Of a stretch of DNA of 64,000 nt, positions 20,462-33,304 are shown piece after piece. The first letter of the stretch is position 1, and every line of letters begins with the position of its first letter. A program made the translations under genes and the position numbers. This DNA is from Aurifilum marmelostoma. Lineage: Eukaryota; Ascomycota; Sordariomycetes; Diaporthales; Cryphonectriaceae. The notes under the pieces are model-generated. The model was given only the letters and a program-made list of their open reading frames with translations, ran no database searches and was not told the DNA's origin. Location: the NCBI GenBank assembly GCA_027559495.1, contig JAMXSV010000003.1, positions 4,216,001 to 4,280,000 of the forward strand. The letters run 5' to 3'.

Positions 20462-23213
20462 ATGTCCGAATCTGACAACCAAAGCGCGCCGCTCCTCGAG
20501 GCAAGCTCGATGACCGTTTCAGATGATCTCAGTCACGAAGACAATCTTGAGGAAAGGCAACTCCATGCTCTACGCACCACCAAGGAGCCGCTGCCGCCAC
20601 CATGCCCTGCGAAGCAGACGGCACGAACTTTGAAGCATCAGATTCAAGACTACTATATGCAATTGAAGCTGCTGGAGCAGCAGAGTAAGACGAGAATCAT
20701 GCTAGCTAGACGCGAACAAGATGCTGCGATTCGAAGTCGCTCCAACGGAGGTGAAATCAAGCCTGAGCACACAGGACGACCAGCAGAGGAACCCAGCACG
20801 GCCTCCGGCGTAGGCTCCAGCTCCTCTCACAAGCATCCACTTCTAGATTCTGCATCCGGAACCCAACTGGATGAACAAGTAGCGGAACTTGATCTGGTCG
20901 AGCTGCAAGCCTACAATGCGAGGTCAGGACAACGGGCCGATGCCATGGGGTCGTCCGTGTCCAGATCCCAGCCGACTCCCACGTATCGTACCTTGTACCG
21001 CATCCTGGACGCGCCAGAGACATTCGGTGACTCCTTGTCGACTTCTAGTGATCTACAAGAAAGGGGTCCTCAGCTCTCATATCTCGATCCTCCCGAGTGG
21101 ATCGGCTCCACCGAGAAGGGTAGACTGCGCTGCAGAGTTCCCGTGGAAAACTTCGACTTGTACCTAGAGAGGCATAAGGATATATCCTTTATCGTCTACA
21201 AGACGTACGATATGCGCCATTCCTCGACACAGCGGCCCATGCAATCACAATCATATACGCATGCCAGGTTCCGAGTCAGCGAGTCAATCAAGCCGATCAG
21301 CAAAGACCTGGTCGAGGGCCTCAGGCTCCTCCTAGGTTCCAAGAAAGAGTACGAAGAACTCTGGCACGATGTTTGGACAAGCTCTGAGCTTCTCGCCCCT
21401 TATCTTTTTGTTTACCACCAGCGTGGGGACCGGGACGCTCTGCGTGCTACAGCGATGCAATCATCACAGGAGCAGTTGAATTTGCTGTGGAACTATATCA
21501 TTCAAGAGCACGGCGAGGAGTATGCTGCCGCCGATGCCTGCATATCCCGCGGCAAGATCGCCCCAGGTTATGTCCAATACCTGTTCAAACCCGGCGACGT
21601 CTTGGTTCAACGGCAAAAAGACTCGTATCAGGGCTGGGTAGCACAGTCGTGGGCAGAGTGCAGCGAGACAGACCAGTCTACACGAGGACATAGGCCGAAC
21701 TCGGATTTGGAAACGTCTCGACTCCCTCCGTATGGCTCCAACAGGATGACCAACGAACGCGTTTCGGTCCAGGTCTGGAAGATCTCGGCGTGGCATTGGG
21801 AGTTTGACGGTAATTTTCAGCGCAAGTCTGGCAGACTAGAACTCCGTCTCGAGACACAGAAAGGCCCCGCCTCGGCCACCCTAGTGGACACCGCAACAGA
21901 ATCTGATGTCGGAGGAGCTGCATCGCAGACCCGCGATCTCGTTTCTATCAATGACCTTGAAGTCTTCCCTATTCAGCATGCCTCCGAAGTAATTGTTCAG
22001 CAACTTAGGCGACGGGGGCAAGCATTTTGGAAATGTCGCAATCGAGCATTCGTGTCGTACAGGGAAGACACTGGAGACATTCACGGGAATATGGTCAGTG
22101 ATACATGCAATCATTCCTCAGAATATCTCTCCCAACGGCGCGTCACCATTCTGATCCCTTCAGCAGGCTGAAGAACGCTACATGGTCGATCTGAAGACAT
22201 ATCGAAGCATACACAACAAACGGCCCGATGACTACGATTCCGAGAATCTTACACTGCACGATGAGCTTGGTCCAGAGGCTATGGCCAGAGAGGAGCCACC
22301 AGACGCCAACTTCGAGCTCCTGCTTCCGCCTACAATCAAAGGGTTCAACATGCGAAGGAAGAAATGGTTTGACCTCGTCCCTGAGCGTATCAGCAATGTG
22401 CAGTGGAACGACGAGGCGTTCGAGAAGGTCGTTATGGACACAGCGGCCAAGGACCTGATTCAGGCTCTGGTGAGCAACCAGGTGACCTCGGAAGCAAACA
22501 CTGATCTCATCCAAGGCAAGGGAAACGGTCTCGTCCTGCTTTTGCACGGGGGCCCGGGGACAGGCAAGACCCTGACGGCCGAGAGCGTGGCTGAGATCAC
22601 CAAGAAGCCTCTGTACAGGGTCACGCGTGCTGATCTCGGCACATCTGCAGAAGATGCCGAGAAATACCTCGAGTCTGTCCTACACCTGGGCAAGCTTTGG
22701 CGGTGCGTTGTTCTTCTGGACGAGGCGGACGTCTTCCTCGAACAGCGCAGTCTGGAGGATCTGGGGCGGAACGCCCTCGTCTCGGTCTTCCTGCGCATTC
22801 TCGAGTACTACGAGGGCATCCTCATCCTTACAAGCAACCGCGTAGGGACTTTCGATGAGGCCTTCAAGTCACGCATACAACTCGCGCTTCACTACCCTGC
22901 ATTAGGGCCGTATGAACGATTACGGATCTGGGAGAATTTCCTGGACAGACTGGAAAAGCTCGAGGACCCCACGATCGACATACAAGATCTACGTGACCAC
23001 CTGGGTGATCTGCAAAACGAAGAGATGAACGGGAGACAGATACGCAACGCCATCACGACAGCAAGACAGTACACCAGATGGAAGAACAAGACGCTTGCAC
23101 ACAAGGAACTGAAGACTGTGATCGAGGTTGCCGGGCGTTTCGACAGGTACCTCGACACACTCCACGGAGGCTTTACGCAAGACCAACCGGCAAAAGACGA
23201 AGGCTTACGCTAG
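20462..23213 (+). CDS. Fungal AAA+ ATPase with a large N-terminal domain (DUF7025-like)
   Basis: Exon 1 is 20462-22093 and exon 2 22167-23213; the 73-nt intron (GTCAGT donor, CAGCAG acceptor) joins in phase 0, giving 892 aa. The first 540 residues hold an N-terminal coiled segment and a region typical of fungal DUF7025 AAA proteins (family name from memory; function unknown). The ATPase core has Walker A GGPGTGKT (about residue 671), Walker B CVVLLDEADVF (about 726), sensor-1 LILTSNR, and an arginine-finger-like FKSRIQLALHYP. All catalytic motifs are present. This large fungal expansion is often seen next to accessory gene clusters. Whether it acts with the RiPP-like pair 900 bp upstream is unknown. 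Codon use is less GC-biased than in the NRPS. Confidence 0.87.
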
Positions 23214-24083
23214 GCTGAGCTGCGGTAGAAATGGTACAGCTATACATCGATGAAGATTCACTTTATATACGAGTGATTATACCATGCAAAGCTTCCCTGG
23301 AGAAATGAGGAGAAAAAACCCGATCATCAGGTTCTTTCTTAGTCATTGACAGATTGAACAGTTGGATGCATACCATACTAGCATGCTTTCAATTCATGAA
23401 GTACAAAAACCCATCTCAATAAGAGGACCAAAGATGCTCGTGTTTCCATCTTAAAAAGGTAAAAAGAAAGAGAAAAAGCCCGAATTCTTTCATGATCTGT
23501 GGATAATTGATCCCAGAATCATATCAGCGACCAACCTTGCTATGGTTGAAGACACTGGTCATCCCCCCCCGCGGGGGACTTTTCGGTTTAATTTTTTTTT
23601 TTTTCTTTTCTGATTTTGGGTCTTCTTTTTTTTTTTTTTTTTCAACCCCTTATTTTCGTGTTTCAATATTGTATTCCCTGAATAACATGTCCGCAGTCCT
23701 GAGTGGGTAACATAATTAATAAGTGTTGACCCCAGGCGTTGAAGATGGTGGTTCCGGCGCGGCCTTGCCAAGCCTTGACGGCGTCGCGAAGTCATCCTTG
23801 GGACGCAGAGGAGATCTCTCCTGCCCCATCCCATAAGACATGTCTCGGGCGAACCAACCATGGGGGGGAGATCACGCGTCAAAAGACGTCAATCTGTCTG
23901 TTCCCTTCGGATCTGAAAAAGCCGCTCGCAGATGATCTACAGGTTCCTCCGCTTAGACGTAACGTGGAGGAAAAGCGTGAACTCGTCAGCAGGCGTATCG
24001 AAATGCTGGTCACCAAAGACACAAGCATTTCACTACGCCGCACTGACTTGCTAGAGCCGTCCAAGGCTCCTAGTCAAGCCCTG
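23214..24083. other. Convergent intergenic region
   Basis: An AT-rich 3' region between the ATPase and the zinc-finger gene, with T and A runs at about 23,590-23,642. The short open frames have no recognisable motifs or splice support. Confidence 0.55.
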
Positions 24084-24912
24084 TCAATTTGTCCGTCGAT
24101 GTGTTGATTTCTCATCGGTCTTCTTTCGTGGTCTTCCCCTTTTACGTAGCTGCCCGTCAGGGCCCCGGTATCGTCCGCGCGCACAGTTGTCAATGTGCAG
24201 TTGATGTTCTTTAAGACCAGTGGCTTTGTGGCTGTCCGTGAGGTGTCCGCACTGACACGCGTATGAACGTTTATTCCTGCACTGTCTCTGCAGAAGATGG
24301 GACTTGTGCTTGTCAAGTCGCCCGCCAACACCGCAGCAACAAGTGTAGATGATGCGCAAGTGTATGTACTCCAGGTGTCGTGCCAGGTCCCTACGCAAGC
24401 CAAAGTCCTTGCTGCATCTGGGCTCGACACAAGGCCACCGTGAGCCAGTGCCTCGCATGTGGTGGTTTGCGACATGTGTGCTATTGTATGGCTACGGTCA
24501 GGTGACGGTTTCAGGAACAGTTCGGAGCGTTGGGCATGGGTTTTACGTACAGAGCAGCCTCGACGCCTGAAAGAGGGACCTCGCATTCGCTGCAGTAGAG
24601 TGGAGGCGATGCAGCTGGGGGAGACGACAATGAGGTCCCATTGCTTGAAGGCGACCAGTCCTGTAAAGGTTGAGGACTTGAAGATTGATCGGGTGACGAC
24701 CGGGGCGAGGCAGGAGGGGAAAGGTGGACAAATTGAGAAATGTCCAATGAAGATGATGATGTATCAACACAATCGTCTAACGAATATCCAGGGGAGCCCG
24801 AACCGAACCAAGAAGGGGGAGAACTGAAGTCGCTTTCGTCTCTGCCTGGCGTCTGGAACTTAGGTTCGGAAGAACAAGTTCCTTCGCACAAAGCAGAGTG
24901 CGTTGAAGACAT
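24084..24912 (-). CDS. C2H2 zinc-finger protein with an AT-hook-like tail
   Basis: Exon 1 is 24912-24551 and exon 2 24480-24084. The 70-nt intron (GTACGT donor, CCTGAC branch, AATAG acceptor) joins in phase, giving 252 aa. The open frame extends upstream of 24912 without another ATG, so an upstream exon cannot be excluded. The N-terminal half is Ser/Pro-rich, with a CSEC motif near its end. The C-terminal half has a classic C2H2 finger (CVEPRC...H-x4-H in the segment ending HLEYIH), two further Cys/His clusters, and a basic GRPRKK end resembling an AT-hook. It is probably a nuclear DNA-binding protein. Its position 4.5 kb beyond the UstYa gene makes it a candidate local regulator, but this is speculative. 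Confidence 0.72.
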
Positions 24913-26244
24913 TCCATCCTGTCCATCTTCAGGGTTGGCCGCATTATGATTGTATATTTCGATCTGGGCTCGCCATTCCAACTCTTCCAGAAAACAAGAC
25001 TGATCTTGTTCTATGCGGTGATCATTGTTGTAATGCGAAATGTCCGGTGCGCCGAGAGAGTTCTCGGCGCCAGACTATCGCTGGTGGTGGTGGGTTGGGG
25101 ATGAGAGGGCCCCAGAGGGGAATCTTTGGAAAGTATGACGGTCCTGGGGAAGCAAATGTCAGTGTAGGTTCTATAGTGAAGCATCTGTCACCACGCAACC
25201 CTTGGGAACATACCCGAGTTGGGGAAGGCCGAGTAACCAGAAACTGATGCCGTGGTGCCCGGCTACTGCCCGGGGGCCTCAGTATAGCAACGCTGGCTCT
25301 TCTGCAGAGAAGACGTTGGCAAGGGAGAAGGGAAGGCTATATGATTTAGGCGGGTTTTAATTCAAGACACCCAACCCCTCAAGCCTGTACCGTTGTCAGC
25401 CTCACAGTTGCTTACGTACGTCTGCTGGAGGAAGCCATGCTGCCGTAGCACAAGCCCCCCTCTAGCCGCCCCCCCCCCCCCCCCCGAGAAGGGCCTCATT
25501 TCTCATTGGGTGGGAGGTTCGAGTATGGTGGATCGACGGTACCATACAAATACCTAGTCTGACTTCCCAAGGGTTCTGCTCAGGGCCGGTTTTATGATTG
25601 GGTAGTGCAACAGTGTGAGTATGGGATGTGCATGAATATTCCTTTTTCGGGCATCATACTATCTACACAATCGCAGGTAGACGGACAGGCATGGTTGGAA
25701 TCTTGAAAGGAAAAAAGGCCCTCCAATCAATCTTGATCAGCAACTCTATCTTGCTATTAACATCAATTACCACGACGACATGCATGTAGTCTACAAGGCC
25801 CCTGCACAGAAACTTTGAGGGCCAGAATTCTCAGTGGCTGGATCAAGTGAGGACCTTATCCTGATAATAACCCAGCCAATCTGGAAATTGGCCCTTCACA
25901 GGTAGTGTGGGCTGTAAGTGAGGTAAATGTAACAGGATGGAGTTACATAGCTGGAGTTTACTGCCTGGCAAAGTGACACAACCCAAAGAAACGGCAGACA
26001 GTCTCTCCATGACATGTTCTCTATCAATGATATAAACACATAGATAGGGGGTTTCTGCCCTTGGCTGTCTCCCATAGAGCAGTAATTGGATGCAGGAATA
26101 GAAAGCCCTGATCTCTGCATCGTCTCCCTCAGCGACAACGCTCTTCCAAGCACAAGACATATTCCAACTACGACTCTGTCTCCTCTATACTTGCTCAACA
26201 CCTCCTACGTACCCTCCCAGGCATACGGACTCCACCCCAACGTC
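24913..26244. other. Intergenic region
   Basis: No gene was recognised between the zinc-finger gene and the small plus-strand gene. It contains a C17 run near 25,471-25,487. Open frames are short and lack motifs. Confidence 0.5.
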
Positions 26245-26603
26245 ATGGCTCAATCCAACGGATCCTGTCAGGCCAGTTCCACTGGTAACGGAGCGCAGGT
26301 GGCGCAGGCGGGCACTGGTCAAGCTCGTATGTCACCCTCCTTTCATCCCTCAGCACCAGCAGTAAAGAAGAATCATCAAATGACTGACATGGTCTACTGT
26401 ATACAGAGGGGTTCACTATGTCTCGCTGGCTGGAACAGAACCCCCAGGACGAGCCTTGGCGAGGGCCAGGCATAGCAGGTGGTGCACACGCAGGATATTC
26501 ACAAGGGCATACCGGACAAGGCACCAATACAAGAGACACGGATAGCTGGAGTCTTGTCGTCGAGAATGGCTCGGTTGAGAGTGACACAACAGCTCGTACT
26601 TGA
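26245..26603 (+). CDS. Small hypothetical protein, 92 aa, two exons
   Basis: Exon 1 is 26245-26326 (MAQSNGSCQASS...) and exon 2 26407-26603. The 80-nt intron has a GTATGT donor, an ACTGAC branch site and a TACAG acceptor, and the frames join exactly, which is the main argument for a real gene. The product is hydrophilic, Gly/Gln/Ser-rich, has no membrane segment or signal peptide, and ends in an acidic WSLVVENGSVES-type tail. No family was recognised. It lies in the accessory-like block between the zinc-finger and the coiled-coil protein. Confidence 0.5.
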
Positions 26604-27007
26604 AGGATGCAAAGAGGCAGTCAAGTCAGTCTCGACCACGAAAACTGCTCTTCATGCCAGGAGTGTCCTCTGCTTCAATCTACACAGGAAAGGATTACTC
26701 ATATTGGGGGTTGTAGCTATAGAAACAGTTTGACCAATGTCTGGAGATTTTGAAGTTACGCCCAATAGCAATGACGAGGACTCACTGAGGTGATCGTAAG
26801 ATAAAGTACGCATGATGGCTTGGTGTAAGCCGAGTTCTGTAAGACCGCCGTGATGAATGAACTGTGGTTTTCTTTGATATAGGTCTTGGCTGGATAGGGC
26901 TGAACACTGCCAGTGAGTGCTTGCAATTTTCGCTTTTAGCAATTGTTATCTTGCTTCACTCTCCACAAGAAATAGTATAAGACGATACGAGCCTGAATGT
27001 ATATTAA
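26604..27007. other. Short convergent intergenic region
   Basis: Nothing beyond the 3' ends of the two convergent flanking genes is visible. Confidence 0.5.
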
Positions 27008-28180
27008 TTACCATCTAAGCGTCATTTGCAACAAATCCTCCTCAAAATCCACGTCCGATCCCGAATCTAACTCAACATGTGGGTGTCTAACCTTGAACTC
27101 GTTCAGTTCGTGATTTGCAGCTTCCCAACGATTGAGCAAATCCTGACGCGCACTCGACAGCGGAAAGACCGTACCCAGCCATTCCTCGAGCCGAGTCACA
27201 TTGTCCGACAGTCTTGCCAGTTCGTCCCGCAGCGACCTAGCCTCCGCCTTCTCGCGAGCTTGAGACAGAAGGCGACTGTTGGTCTCGTAGCGAGTGTCTA
27301 AATTGTCTAATACCTTGGGCAACACAGTCTTGGCATGACGTGCGAGTTTGAGCTGGGTGAATGCTCCCGCTCTCTGACCGTCTTCAATCTCGCGCCACCG
27401 AGCAGACCCTTTGGGGTGCTTGGCTTGCTCACGAATTATCTGTAGCAGATCATCGTGATGTTGCTGGTCGACGCTGGAAAGCTTATCCTGGAGACGTCGC
27501 AGCGACTTGATCTCACCAAGCTTGACTTTAGCATACTCCTCCATGTCTCTGAGCTTCTTGAACTCGATGGTCTCTCGGCTTATATATGTCTCCAACAGGC
27601 CGCGCAAGGCACTACTTCCTGTGGCCTCGAGAAGCTTCACATGGTCTGGGTTCATCGACTTGCGCATACTGCCATCTGCGTTGAAGAGGATATAAAGTAT
27701 AACCAGGTGGAGGGTGGTGGATCCTGCCTCGTCGCTCTCTGAGCTGACGTCCTCATCGGCGGTGCCCTCACGTTGTGTTGCCCGTTTCGCCCTCCGCTTT
27801 TCGAGTTGTCGTATACGTGCGGCCTCACGTTGATCCGGCGTCCTCTGCCTCCTCTGCTCACTTTCTTTGCGTTCTTCATGTGCTCTGGTTTGTACCTCCT
27901 CAGGGGATGCCTTACGTGTCCTTTCTTTAGACGTCGAGATCACGACGACGACGGCGTTATCGACACGAACTTCAAGCTGCATGCGGCTGCTCATGCGCTT
28001 GATGCATCGTAGCCTGTGCTTGCGTATTTCTGGCTGACTGGGATCCAGGACAAAGACGTGAGCTTCGAGGCCCTCTGCCATCTGACCACTCTCAACGTCG
28101 ACTACCGAGTACACTTGTGCGTGTCTCTGGCTGGCCCTCTCCAGAGGCTCTCCCAGTTTCCATTTTCTGTTGAGTTCCAT
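27008..28180 (-). CDS. Hypothetical coiled-coil protein, about 390 aa
   Basis: A single open frame. The first in-frame ATG is at 28180 (MELNRKWKLGEPLERASQRH); the frame is open further upstream to about 28267 without ATG, so a 5' exon is possible. A short N-terminal globular part is followed by a strongly basic and acidic, Glu/Arg/Gln-rich helical region (REAARIRQLEKRRAKRATQR) and a predicted coiled coil up to the acidic C-terminus (DSGSDVDFEEDLLQ). No signal peptide, membrane segment or enzyme motif was seen, and no family was recognised. The codon bias resembles that of the neighbouring ATPase. Confidence 0.65.
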   Translation of the reverse strand: MELNRKWKLGEPLERASQRHAQVYSVVDVESGQMAEGLEAHVFVLDPSQPEIRKHRLRCIKRMSSRMQLEVRVDNAVVVVISTSKERTRKASPEEVQTRAHEERKESEQRRQRTPDQREAARIRQLEKRRAKRATQREGTADEDVSSESDEAGSTTLHLVILYILFNADGSMRKSMNPDHVKLLEATGSSALRGLLETYISRETIEFKKLRDMEEYAKVKLGEIKSLRRLQDKLSSVDQQHHDDLLQIIREQAKHPKGSARWREIEDGQRAGAFTQLKLARHAKTVLPKVLDNLDTRYETNSRLLSQAREKAEARSLRDELARLSDNVTRLEEWLGTVFPLSSARQDLLNRWEAANHELNEFKVRHPHVELDSGSDVDFEEDLLQMTLRW

Positions 28181-31100
28181 GTTTGGTGCTATGCATTGTG
28201 CATGGGCGGGATCATCGCTGGGCGAGTGCTCCGGTGCAGCCTCAGGTGGGTGAGCGGGGTGCTTCAAGCAACTAAATTCTGCGCGAGGACAGTTCGAAAG
28301 AGAGGGCCTCGACAGACCAGGCCCGTGAACTCGAAACGCTTGATGCTACACCTGGAATCGATGAGTCCAAACCAAGTCTGACCACCCCGGTCCATTTGGG
28401 CATTGGACAAAAATGTACTGCGATCCTGCTGCCTTGAATTTGCCTGATTGGCAACCCTAGGAGGGGCGTCCGACGTGCAGCACATCATGTTACCGCACAA
28501 CAAATCGACTGGTCGCCTGTAGCTTGGCCCCCAACCTATCACGTCCGCACGCGTGTCTACCGAGAGCGGCAGCCTTACAACGGCAGTCACTGGCAGAGAT
28601 GCAAATTGTTCTCATCATGGAGAAGGCAAGTGTGCAGCCATGGGACAACTACAGTCTTGCTCTGTATTTGATAAAACAGCCAGTGTTCTGCTTGTCCAAA
28701 ATGTACAGATGAGCACAGTTCAGCTGAAGAGATGACTTCACATACGCAATCACCGACCAAGTATTGTGTATTACCTTTCTCATTATCAAACCGAAACTCC
28801 GGAAGGCACATTGTCCCGAAGACCCCGTAAATTCCTCCTCGTTGCTATTTCAGGCGCAATGGGCATTTCCCTAAACCTCTCCAAAGCCGCATCGAAGCGA
28901 ACAAGAATCCGACCGAGTCTCGTGACGGTCGGATCATGGATGAAAAAGGCCCTGGGTATCACAAATGTATTTACTCCCACAAGCCGCTGAGGTCATTCCG
29001 GAACTCGGGAAGCTTAGTATGCCTTGGCAAATGCGCGGGCATGGACGGAGTTGTACGGAGTTGAGTGCCAAGCATACCAAGCACCCAGGATTGCGGGCAA
29101 GGGGCTGTGGAAGGGAAAAAAAAGAAAAAAACGTCAGAGAAGAAACAAGAATGGGGAGAGGGGGGGGGGGGGGGTAAGAGGAAGCGAGGAGGGTTGCAGT
29201 GGGCCGGGGTCCTGTAAAAGGAAGGTGACCACGCGACCGATGGACGTTTGGGAAGACGAGGAGGAAGAGGCGCGACGAGGTGCAAGCCACTCAGGAAAAG
29301 ATGTCGGTGGCCTTCAGAGAGAGAGGGGACGGGGAGATCCTTGCTGTATAGGGAAAACGGACCATAGTATAATTTGAAGAAGGTTGCCAAGCATGATGTG
29401 GACAATCTGTGGATGGTCGTCTCGAGTCGGCCGAGAGAGAACGACGGATGGAGAGAGTGTGTATCAAAGAGGATGAATGGCCTCAGCAGAGGGAAGTGAA
29501 GGATCCAGAATACGGTGGAGCCTACATCAGCACCAATGCCCAATACTGACATGTGTAGCACTAAGAAGTACTATGTAGCATATGGTAGTACAAAGTTGAT
29601 ACACATAGCTGTGTGGGCCTCTCGGGGAGAGGATGGACGGGACGTGGTTCAAGGCCCATCTTCTCTCCTCTTTGCTCTCGCTCCCTCGCAGCGCACGACC
29701 ACATCATCCTCCCTTGGCGGGGAGGATTCTTGTCAGGTAATGGCATGCGCACACGCGAGTTGTGGTTGGACCGTCCCGCCTTGGCAGCGAGGGTAGGGGT
29801 GGCTCAGTCAGCCGGCTGGGCTCAGCTGCGCTGCCAAGTCACCAGGCAGACAGGTGCGAGGAGGGTCTGACTGGACCCAGCCGGATGAGGCTGATGGGAT
29901 GAGCTGCAGACAGCAAGCAGCACACACTTGACAAGACATCGAGAACAATCAATGTGGGGTTCTGGGACCGAGAGCGGGAGAGCGAGAAGGGAGGATCGTC
30001 GGGTCCGTGTGTGTGTGTTTTGCCAGGTACAGTACAGAGTGCACACTCCCTCTTTTACCTGTCCTCCGCAGTCCCAATCATCAGACATAGCACCATCGTG
30101 CTCCGTTATGGTGTATGTGGTTGAGAATGCAGCCCTGCCACAAGAAAAGCCACAGGAGGTGGAGAATGCTTTGGAACGTGGCCCTGCGACCGGCACGTGT
30201 GGGAAGCTCCCGTTCAAAGGGGGGGGGGGCGGCCCATCTGATACCGTCGTCCTGGATTGGAACCATAACAGCAAGATGCACACCAGAAACTACCATGTAC
30301 GGAGGTACTATAGGACATGTTGTATATGTACGCAGTATGGTTATGTGCAGCAAGGTTTGGGTTGAATTAAGCGTGCGGCCTGTGGCAGGCTTGTTGCCCA
30401 CAGGGGGCACACACAGGGCTGCGAGAAAAGCTTGGTATGAACAAGCAGCTTGGGTGGTACCGCACAGACCGCCAGCCAGCCAGCCAGCCACCGTAGCAGT
30501 ATACATAGTATGGCATGAAATACCTGCTATACATAGCACTCATGTGCACAAAGGCGTGTACCAGAGCCCACCACACCAAGACTGATGATTGGCTCCTCGC
30601 CCTAGGGACTGCCCCCGCATCCCAGAGGCAGCGCAGGGTTCAGGGATACAGCATACTGGATCCTGCCAATGACACCGCAGCCAGTGGGCCGCGCGTTCAG
30701 GTCAGTTTTTGATGCGTTTGACATGTCGTCTGGCGCTGGTTTGGGGCTAATGCTGTGGGTGGTTTTGGGCGCTGCCGTCATCACCTTCGCACGCCGCCTC
30801 GCCATGCGCCACCGTGGTGGGTTTCTTGCTTAGACCGCCGCTCCATAGTGGCCGTCTTCCAGAATTGTGGTCTCCCTGATCTGCTGCTAATCACAAGACA
30901 CGCAGGACCAAGATATGGGAGATGTCCGGATGCAGCCTACTTATGTCGTGGTTCTCAGGCAAGGGCGGCGAGGCACTAGAGTGTAGTGGTGGTGATGATG
31001 ATGATAATAGTGGTGGTGGTGGTCTTGCGAGACGAGACATTGTTTTGGTATTTGTACCAACCAGGCGTGAGAGAAAAGAGGAGGCACATGGAAAAGGGAA

Positions 31101-33304
31101 AAGAAGCAATCAATAGACACGAAACTAGGAGCCCAAACGACTTCCAGAACTATACCCGAGCATCGACCTTGTGCCGAGGTCAGGTCCGAGTTGTCGGAAT
31201 TGTCCGTGTGATCTCTTGATCTGTTCTGCCTGCTCTTTTACGGCCTCTGATCATCATCATCATCCTTCCATCGTGAGATTCCCGACGTCGTTATCGCTTA
31301 TGCTGGAGGCATTCTCCAAGGTCGTCGATCTTGGGTGATGTGTACTGTGCTGAGGGCAGCAGCAGCCCCTGCTTGTCCTGCCTTGCCCTGCCACTGCCTG
31401 CTGCTACCAAGTAATTACCATAGACGGACGAGTCGTGGTCAGGGCAGAGAAGAGTGGGTAGCACAAGCCAAGGAAAGGAAGATCCCTGGCAGCCACCGGC
31501 GTCCGGAAGAGACGGCAATTGGAAATTGCTCACGCGACACCTGCAGCGTACTATGAGATGTAATAATATGATGAGTGGTACGTATGTGGGAGTTTTTTTT
31601 TCTTTTTCTTTCTTTCTTCTTCGACTTTTCCCAGGACAGTCTCCTGGAATGTCTCTGGTGATTTGTTTGTTTGCTGTAAAGCCCACGTATGTAGTCACTT
31701 CTCGTAGCAGGTCTTGGCTCCATCTGTATAGTACTGCAATGCAGCTGCCATGGTGGTGCCTACCCTTTGTTGCCCGTCCCCCTGTGAACAAGTATTTTCT
31801 TTCAGCGTCATTCTCACCTCAGGCAGGCACTTCCTTCCTGAATCCTGCCTGAACGCCCACTAATCGTCCTCCCGCACAATTGGGCTGATGACACCGTTGA
31901 GAACTTCTGCCTCGGTCTGCCTGCCTCCTTGTCTCTCAGCCACCCCGATGTGCCGCCCCTCCTTTATTTCTTTGCCTATCGGGCAAATTGGACCATCTAA
32001 CAAGTACGCTCTCGTAGTAAGTGGGCTGTTATCGCCGTCGTCGTGTTTGTCGTCGGGCACTGAAGCGCACGAACTCAATTGAGATTTGACTTGCGCAATC
32101 CCTGGCGCTCACCCCCTGCCGTCAGTGGGTCCTCTCATGCCCCACAGTGGCCCCTGTCAGAGCTGACGGCGACCTTTGTCTCCCTTCTCTCTGTCTTTTT
32201 TTTTTTTTTTTTTTTTTTTTTTTCATACCTCCTGCTACCCCTTCCCCCCCCCCCCCCCCAATTCGAGATACCTGCGTACAGGTACGTACTTGGCCGACGT
32301 GGACCTGAACCTTGGGACCCCACGAGCCTTGCTACCGTAGTACGTACCCTCGTCCCCTCCGCCTCCTCCTCGCCCAGCATTCCGTCGGGTGGTCGTGTGC
32401 CCAGTTTATTTTCTTTTTTGTTTCGGTGTCCTGCTCATAAGTACAATAGTATATCCAGCTGCTTTTCCGGCATTGCTTTTTGACCTCGACCCTCCCGAAC
32501 CTTTTCTGAAGAACCCAATCTTCCAGTATTCCTTTTTGGTTGGTCACACTTGTTGGTCCCGGTCGTAGCATCGCCGTCTTGCCTTGCAACGTCGACATCA
32601 CGCGACCACCTCACACCGCATCATCACTACAGTTGCACCACCACCGTGACCGCACCCGGCTTCATACTTTCTCCGAGGCAACAGACACGACACAACCAAG
32701 CCAGCTTCTTGGTCCGTCAAACATCAAATAGAACAACTTAGAGAGAAAAAAAAAAACCCCCGTCATCATTATCCTCCCTCCCTCGCTCCCTGCGGCCTGA
32801 CCCAGACCCAGTCTGATTACGCACCCCCAAGACCCGTCTCACTTCCTCCCGCCGACCATAAGCGCCCACCTCTTTCACCTCCTCCTGATCTTGCCTGGTC
32901 TCGGTTTCTAAAACACTCTTGTCTCTGGTCAAAAGGCACGGTTCTGTCTCTGAGACACACAAACACAACAACCAACATCACCTCGGACCAAAAGGGCAGG
33001 CAGCCTCGGGGAAAGGACATTTTGTCGCCAAGTGTTACTCTGCAGAAGAGACACAAGTCCGGGCAGATACGCGGGAGTCATTGTTCCATTGTGCGACCGG
33101 AACAGCTGGATCTCTATCATCTGGCCCCCCCAAACAACTGACAACCACTGGCCACCGGGCTACGCTCCTCCTGCTCCTCCTCCTCTTCCTGTGTGTGGTT
33201 ACGACCAGCACCACGTACGCACGCAACCACACAAGAACAAAGTCTCTTTCACACACACACACACACACCCACACCCACATCTCCACATTCCTCTCTCTGT
33301 CATC
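28181..33304. other. Long gene-free region upstream of the LicD gene
   Basis: About 5.1 kb with no supported gene. It contains G runs (29160-29174, 30220-30230), a T28 run near 32196-32223, a C13 run near 32247-32259, and GGT/GAT repeats near 30,990-31,020. The last kilobase is pyrimidine-rich with a CA tract at about 33252-33270, as expected for a fungal promoter and long 5' leader. Open frames are short, overlap on both strands, and show no motifs. Confidence 0.5.

Noticed and set aside
29822..30585. Several overlapping open frames on both strands
   Set aside because: Short, no start context or splice signals, no family features, and mutually overlapping.
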